Part shown: piece after piece, positions 5,082 to 5,524 of the stretch
How positions within the stretch are numbered: position 1 is the stretch's first letter
Layout of the letters: the number at the start of each line of letters is the position of its first letter
The notes under the pieces: generated by a model
The model's input: only the letters and a program-made list of their open reading frames with translations
Told to the model about the DNA's origin: nothing
The model's database searches: none
Assembly: GCA_002401055.1 (NCBI GenBank)
Contig: NVRZ01000238.1
Coordinates: 1 to 5,524, forward strand
Source of the DNA: Bacteroidota bacterium
GTDB lineage: Bacteria > Bacteroidota > Bacteroidia > NORP154
Length of the DNA stretch: 5,524 nucleotides
Direction: 5' to 3'
Made by a program: the position numbers and the translations under genes

Positions 5082-5524
5082 GCCATTAAAAAATGAAACT
5101 CATAATAATCATAACTCTGTTCAGCTTGACATACTTGGATCTTCTGGGGCAGCAAAACATTTTTCCTGATACGATGCCGATCAAAACAGGATATTCAGTG
5201 TTAACCAAATATTCCAATTGTTTAGAATGTAAACCAAAAACAACTAATCAAGTTACAAGCAAATGGCACTTTGACAAATCAGGCAGAAACATATCAAAAA
5301 GATTTTTCTGTTCAAGTAAACCATGTGGCTGGCAGACTTTTAATTACAAGAATGGCAAACTTATTTCTTATGAAAATTATTACACTCAAGTTTCAACTGG
5401 CATTGAATATCAGATGGCTTGGGACAGCACAATCCTAACAAACCAGGTTAAGTACGAATATGAAAATCTTCGTTTATCTAAGGTTACTTGGATTGATGGA
5501 CAAGACAGTCGGGTTTCATTTGAA
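5076..5524 (+). mobile_element. Integron gene cassette 6, 3' end outside window
   Basis: It starts at the cut of attC5 (5075/5076) and continues past the window. By the rule seen in the complete cassettes, its own attC should begin with a stretch close to GGCTACCAAC, the reverse complement of GTTGGTAGCC (5075-5084). Its leader is 17 bases and ends in an A-run before the ATG. Confidence 0.88.
5093..5524 (+). CDS. Exported Tyr-rich protein with two Cys pairs, 3' truncated by window
   Basis: The frame starts at ATG 5093, preceded by an A-run, and stays open for 144 codons to the window end. Residues 1-20 (MKLIIIITLFSLTYLDLLGQ) form a signal peptide ending in GQ, with the mature protein starting near Gln20. 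The rest has short beta-strand units rich in Tyr, such as FNYKNGKLISYENYY (83-97) and VKYEYENLRLSKVTWIDG (119-136). These recall the units in the cassette 1 protein, so the two may be distant relatives of YD/RHS-like type. Four cysteines stand in two close pairs, C43xxC46 and C73xxxxC78, which suggests disulfides or metal binding in an exported domain. I do not recognise the family. The C-terminus, and any sorting domain there, lies outside the window. Confidence 0.85.
   Translation, partial: MKLIIIITLFSLTYLDLLGQQNIFPDTMPIKTGYSVLTKYSNCLECKPKTTNQVTSKWHFDKSGRNISKRFFCSSKPCGWQTFNYKNGKLISYENYYTQVSTGIEYQMAWDSTILTNQVKYEYENLRLSKVTWIDGQDSRVSFE

Overview
This window looks like part of an integron gene-cassette array from a Bacteroidota genome. 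The integron call rests on five attC-type recombination sites, all in the same orientation, that separate single-gene units. In each of the four complete units, the first 9-10 bases are the exact reverse complement of the bases ending at the AAC of that unit's own terminal attC. A cassette that was once a closed circle would show exactly this, so the boundaries can be placed to the base. The Bacteroidota call rests on a type IX secretion (T9SS) C-terminal sorting domain, a GldM-C-like protein, signal peptides ending in (S/G)Q, a CarboxypepD_reg-like domain and A-rich start contexts. No integrase, attI site or cassette promoter is in the window. The attC orientation puts the integrase end of the array to the left.

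Layout: cassette 1 (partial, 1-799) carries the 3' part of a YD/RHS-like repeat protein. Cassette 2 (800-1714) encodes a 248-aa exported protein with two GldM C-terminal-like domains. Cassette 3 (1715-3448) encodes a 515-aa T9SS cargo protein. Cassette 4 (3449-4302) encodes a 214-aa exported protein with a lipocalin-like N-terminus and a CarboxypepD_reg-like C-terminus. Cassette 5 (4303-5075) encodes a 208-aa lipoprotein with two SH3-like domains. Cassette 6 (partial, from 5076) starts an exported, Cys-containing, Tyr-rich protein that runs off the window. All genes are on the + strand. Apart from attC sites and short leaders or tails, there is almost no other non-coding DNA.

The genes do not form a recognisable pathway. 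Their shared feature is export: all five visible N-termini carry a signal peptide, and none shows an obvious resistance or toxin-antitoxin signature. The array therefore looks like a store of exchangeable envelope and surface proteins. The five attC sites differ in sequence but share one stem geometry, including an A.C mismatch at the same position in every site that becomes a T.G wobble on the bottom strand, the strand known to be recombined in integrons. Functions of the individual proteins beyond domain level are not established by the sequence.
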